From CAYTLQ01 sp964438715 (GTDB lineage: Bacteria; Bacteroidota; Ignavibacteria; Ignavibacteriales; Ignavibacteriaceae), in assembly GCA_964438715.1 (NCBI GenBank), contig CAYTLQ010000126.1:1-18577 (forward strand): a DNA stretch of 18,577 bases, given 5' to 3'. The translations under genes and the position numbers were made by a program. This document shows, in pieces, positions 15,280-18,577 of this stretch (positions are counted from its first letter, which is position 1; the number at the start of each line of letters is the position of its first letter). The notes beneath the pieces are model-generated. The model did no database searches and was not told the DNA's origin. It saw nothing but the letters and a program-made list of their open reading frames with translations.

Positions 15280-17814
15280 ATGTATTTAAAAAAATATCAG
15301 ATAAAAGTTGTAAATGCACTCAAGCAGTTTCTGCAAACTGCCCGTGATACCAAAACATCGTTTGATATTGCCAAACAGGCATTGCCTGAAAATATGCGTC
15401 ATACCCTGAATTGGGTGCAAACAGCTTTTCAGACTTGCGGTGTGGAATATAAAGACCGTTGTACAAACGGATTAGGTAATAATTATCCACGCATAGTCAT
15501 TAAGGTGCCAACAGGTGGCGGAAAAACCTTGCTTGCTGTTGAATCAATCCGTGAATATCAAAACTTGTTTGCTCAAAAACGTACGGGGCTTATAGTTTGG
15601 ATTGTGCCCAGTGAAACCATTTACAGCCAGACTGTTCAAAAAATCAGGGACAAAGGAAATCCGTTACGCCAGTTATTAGACCAATGCAGCGGTAACCGGA
15701 CTATTATATTGGAAAAAGGACAACGACTGACAACCAATGATATTGAAGAAAATTTGGTTGTTCTGTTTGTCATGATTCAGTCAATAAGCCGTACCAATGG
15801 GAAAGAAGCGTTAAAAGTTTTTCAGGACAGTGGAGGCTACGACAGTTTTTTTCCTGCTGATAATCGTTACGACTTACACGAGCAATTATTAAAGCAGGTT
15901 CCCAACCTTGATTATATTTCACCACTTGGCACAGAGCAACCTTTAATAATGACGAGTCTTGGAAATGCTATCCGTGTTTCAAAACCGTTCATTATCATAG
16001 ACGAAATTCACAAAGTGTTTTCTGAAAATGCCCGAAAAACTATTGATAGTTTAAATCCCGAATTTGTTCTTGGTTTTTCGGCTACGCCAAAAGCTGAAAT
16101 GAATGTTTTGGTGACCATTACAGGGCTTGAATTGAAAGAAGAAGAAATGGTAAAACTTGATATGCACATACTCCCACCAATCAGCCGACAGGAAAACGAC
16201 TGGAAGGCGATGGTAAAGGAAATTAAAGAACATCGGGAAAAATTAGAAGAAATTGCAAAACAATATCATAAAGATACAGGAGTTTACATTCGTCCAACCG
16301 CATTATTACAAGTAGAAGCAACAGGGAAAGACCAAAGAGGCAGAGGTAAGGTTCATAGCCTTGATGTAAAAGAATATTTGGTTAGCCTTGAAGTAAACCC
16401 CGATGAAATTGCAATTAAAACCAGTTCACAAAATGACATTGAAGATGTAAACCTGTTTTCGCAGGATTGCCCGGTACGCTTTATCATTACGAAAGAAGCT
16501 TTGCGGGAAGGCTGGGATTTTTCTTTTGCCTACATTCTGGGAATTATTCCGAATGTTAATTCAAATACAGGAGTTACCCAATTAGTCGGTAGAATTTTAC
16601 GACAACCATTTGCACGAAAAACCGGAATAAAAGAATTAGACGAAAGCTATGTTTACTACACAAAAGGCGATACAAGAGAAATTTTAGACAGGGTTTCAGC
16701 CGGGTTCAAAAATGAAGGACTTGAAGATTTGGTTACAAAACTAAAATTCCGTGATAATGAAGCGATAAACGCCACAAAAACTGTGAAGATAAAAAAAGAG
16801 TTCAGCGCGAAATTTCAGAATTCATTCTATTTACCTGTTTGGGTAATGGTTGATACAGAAGGTTCAAAACGCAGGTTTAATTATGAAACAGATATAAAGC
16901 CTAAAATTGATTTTACCAATGTTGTATTAGATGATGAATTTCTTACAAAACTTGAGAAGTCATTAAGCAATGAAACAAAAGAAAGAAAAGCATTTGCAAT
17001 TACCCTTGATGATTCGAGCAAAGCATCTTTTATTGAAGAACAAAGTCAAACAAACGGAAAAACAGAAATTAATATTGATTACTTAACACGCAGGCTGAAT
17101 GAACTAATTGAAAATCCATTTTTGGCAAGAATTATCGGAACGAAACATTTATCGCAAATTGAAGATAAGATAGGTAAGGAAAAACTAAAAGAACATTTCA
17201 GTTTTATTGTTTCTCAGCTTTGTAAAAAGTTTAAGGAAGAAAAGGCAAAACAGGAAGAAGAAATATTTTTAGGCTTAATGGAAGCCCAAAATCTTATTCT
17301 TGCTGTATCCGATGATGATACAGTCGGATTCAAAGTTCCAAAAGAGGATGTAATAACAGTAAGCCCAGTTCCAAGCACTTACAAATATTATTTGTTCGAA
17401 GATGTTGAAATTACTGCGATGAACACTCTTGAAAGGAAAGTTGGCGATTTACTTGATAAACAGGAAAAGATTCTATGGTGGTTCAGAAACAAAGTAAACA
17501 GAAAATGGTACTCAATACAAGGCTGGCAGCAAAATAAAATCAGACCAGACTTTGTAGCAGCAAAAAAGACAGGTGAAAATCATTTGGAACTTGTTTACAT
17601 CATCGAAAGTAAAGGAGAACATCTTCTTGGAAACATGGATACAACCTACAAAAAGAAAGTTCTTGATTTAATGACAGAGCAGAAACAACTCAAAAACATT
17701 AAGGCATACCAAACACAGATTCCGTTTGAAGAATATGTTATTAATGACAAAATTGAATGTTATTTAATTGAGCAGGGAAAAGAAGAAGAAAAAATAAAAG
17801 AGATTCTGAAATGA
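15280..17814 (+). CDS. res: type III restriction enzyme helicase/endonuclease (Res subunit)
   Basis: An 844-residue superfamily 2 helicase-nuclease. ATPase motifs are in order: Walker A PTGGGKT (77-83), DEIH box (241-244), SATP (267-270), EALREGWDF (406-414) and QLVGRILRQP (434-443). The C-terminal nuclease core is visible as RPDFV with P756-D757, then IIESKG with E776 and K778, a PD-(D/E)xK site. Res uses ATP to move or signal along DNA between two unmodified sites before cutting with Mod. Length is within the range of type III Res proteins, and the frame is intact. It begins 2 bases after dinD and ends the operon. The linked DinD and XRE genes distinguish this operon from a plain mod-res pair. 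Confidence 0.95.
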   Translation: MYLKKYQIKVVNALKQFLQTARDTKTSFDIAKQALPENMRHTLNWVQTAFQTCGVEYKDRCTNGLGNNYPRIVIKVPTGGGKTLLAVESIREYQNLFAQKRTGLIVWIVPSETIYSQTVQKIRDKGNPLRQLLDQCSGNRTIILEKGQRLTTNDIEENLVVLFVMIQSISRTNGKEALKVFQDSGGYDSFFPADNRYDLHEQLLKQVPNLDYISPLGTEQPLIMTSLGNAIRVSKPFIIIDEIHKVFSENARKTIDSLNPEFVLGFSATPKAEMNVLVTITGLELKEEEMVKLDMHILPPISRQENDWKAMVKEIKEHREKLEEIAKQYHKDTGVYIRPTALLQVEATGKDQRGRGKVHSLDVKEYLVSLEVNPDEIAIKTSSQNDIEDVNLFSQDCPVRFIITKEALREGWDFSFAYILGIIPNVNSNTGVTQLVGRILRQPFARKTGIKELDESYVYYTKGDTREILDRVSAGFKNEGLEDLVTKLKFRDNEAINATKTVKIKKEFSAKFQNSFYLPVWVMVDTEGSKRRFNYETDIKPKIDFTNVVLDDEFLTKLEKSLSNETKERKAFAITLDDSSKASFIEEQSQTNGKTEINIDYLTRRLNELIENPFLARIIGTKHLSQIEDKIGKEKLKEHFSFIVSQLCKKFKEEKAKQEEEIFLGLMEAQNLILAVSDDDTVGFKVPKEDVITVSPVPSTYKYYLFEDVEITAMNTLERKVGDLLDKQEKILWWFRNKVNRKWYSIQGWQQNKIRPDFVAAKKTGENHLELVYIIESKGEHLLGNMDTTYKKKVLDLMTEQKQLKNIKAYQTQIPFEEYVINDKIECYLIEQGKEEEKIKEILK

Positions 17815-18269
17815 TAAGGCAGCACACACCGTCCTTTCGCTTTCAGGCACATTTGGCATTCCCACAAGGCTTGCCCTCAATCCAAAAATGCAAAAAGAGC
17901 CTTCAAGCCCGTCCCACTCTAACGCACGGACAGAAAGACATTGCAGCAAAAATTAAAGACAGATTGACGAAAGAAAATAATGACCAGCTAATAACAAAGT
18001 GTATATGCCATAAGGGTTTCAGTGGGTATTCAAGCGTTGTAGCCCGCTCAAACTTTCATGTCCGAGGACAGAAAACTGTCATAAAATACATTAACTCACA
18101 TATACTCAACCGTTAAGGGCAAGTTTAACATCATGATAGTATTCGAAAACAACAGGACTGACCACCAAAAATGAGAAAATTAAAAAGAGAAAATCAGAAT
18201 TCACTCAAAAAATACGGATCGAATCTAAAAAGTCAGACTAATATGTGAAATTATAAATAATTTTAAACG
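17815..18269. other. gene-poor stretch after res with hairpins
   Basis: About 455 bases. An open frame from an ATG at 17,811, overlapping the Res stop, runs to 18,116 (101 codons), but the translation is low in recognisable features and its arginine- and serine-rich makeup looks non-genic; I do not call it. Hairpins TGTCC-GA-GGACA (18059-18070) and GACAG-AAAA-CTGTC (18067-18080) overlap, and GGACAGAAA occurs twice (about 17,927 and 18,066). I considered integron attC sites, but the core boxes do not match. The overlapping hairpins might serve as a Res terminator, without a clear T run. Confidence 0.45.
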
Positions 18270-18577
18270 ATGAATGAAATAATTAGTAATGTTTGGTATT
18301 TACCTTCTGAAAACACATGGAAGGATTTTCATATTTTAGCAATGAGAGACATTGGAACCCTTACTCTTAATAAAGATGAATTGATATTTAAAGGAAAAAA
18401 GTCAAAACCAATAATAATTAATAATGTGAAATCAATATCATACGGAAAACAAGGAAGAGATTTTGTAAACAATTGGGTAAAAGTTGAGTTTATTAATAAT
18501 AAGGGAGAAAAGGAAACAGCGTTTTTTGCAGATGGAAAAATGTTAGGTTGGTCAGGTATGTTTGGCGGAACAAAATC
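18270..18577 (+). CDS. unrecognised protein, PH/GRAM-like N-terminus (3' end outside window)
   Basis: The 102 visible codons start at ATG 18,270 and run off the right edge. There is no signal peptide. After an LPSENTWKDFHILAMRDIG start, the body is alternating short strands: GTLTLNKDELIFKGKK, IIINNVKSISYGKQG, WVKVEFINNKG and TAFFADGK, ending GMFGGTK. That strand-turn rhythm resembles bacterial PH/GRAM-like domains, but I cannot name the family. It is separated from the restriction operon by about 455 bases and may be unrelated. The base composition is AT-rich like the surroundings. Confidence 0.6.
   Translation, partial: MNEIISNVWYLPSENTWKDFHILAMRDIGTLTLNKDELIFKGKKSKPIIINNVKSISYGKQGRDFVNNWVKVEFINNKGEKETAFFADGKMLGWSGMFGGTK

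Noticed and set aside
17811..18116. Open frame of 101 codons overlapping the Res stop
   Set aside because: No recognisable domain, amino-acid makeup untypical of the neighbours, and the region carries hairpins and repeats, so it looks non-coding.
17815..18120. Integron attC-like sites after res
   Set aside because: Short TAAC and GTTAAG words occur, but they do not fit the RYYYAAC and GTTRRRY core boxes as a pair.

Overview
The window is AT-rich DNA with the look of a Bacteroidota, Ignavibacteria or Kapabacteria-type genome. The evidence is the gene content (RlpA, an S9 peptidase, a PepD-type dipeptidase, TypA), several TTG starts with good ribosome binding sites, a TAnnTTTG-like promoter box, and a short palindrome of a type I recall from that phylum. 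No rRNA, tRNA or CRISPR array was seen, so the placement is an inference.

Layout. Everything from 1 to about 11,920 reads on the minus strand: a partial MNT-family nucleotidyltransferase at the left edge (1-177); RlpA with its terminator (672-1210); and two tandem, diverged copies of a signalling cassette. Each cassette reads small GMELA-type protein, then HDOD protein, then sensor. In the upstream copy (6254 to 3726) the sensor is a PAS protein with no output domain. In the downstream copy (3427 to 1547) the sensor slot holds a decayed histidine kinase. Further upstream lie an exported S9 prolyl-oligopeptidase-family peptidase, a PepD-like aminoacyl-dipeptidase with a strong terminator, and the ribosome-associated GTPase TypA/BipA.

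From 12,458 to 17,814 the strand switches to a compact plus-strand operon: XRE-type regulator, type III DNA methyltransferase (Mod), DinD-like protein and type III restriction helicase/nuclease (Res), with gaps of 1 to 5 bases. Just upstream, on the minus strand, is an unlisted wreck of a tyrosine recombinase (12,129-12,420) whose catalytic arginine position is now serine. Mod is a base-composition mosaic: its specificity region is far poorer in G+C than its catalytic flanks, and the change at about 13,855 is abrupt. Together these suggest an acquired, actively diversifying defence island beside housekeeping genes. The right end has a gene-poor stretch with hairpins and the start of an unrecognised gene.

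Working together: Mod and Res should form the type III modification and restriction complex, XRE probably times expression through an operator-like repeat over its own start, and DinD may adjust RecA activity or regulation when DNA is cut. The HDOD cassettes look like paralogous regulatory modules, one intact and one losing its kinase.
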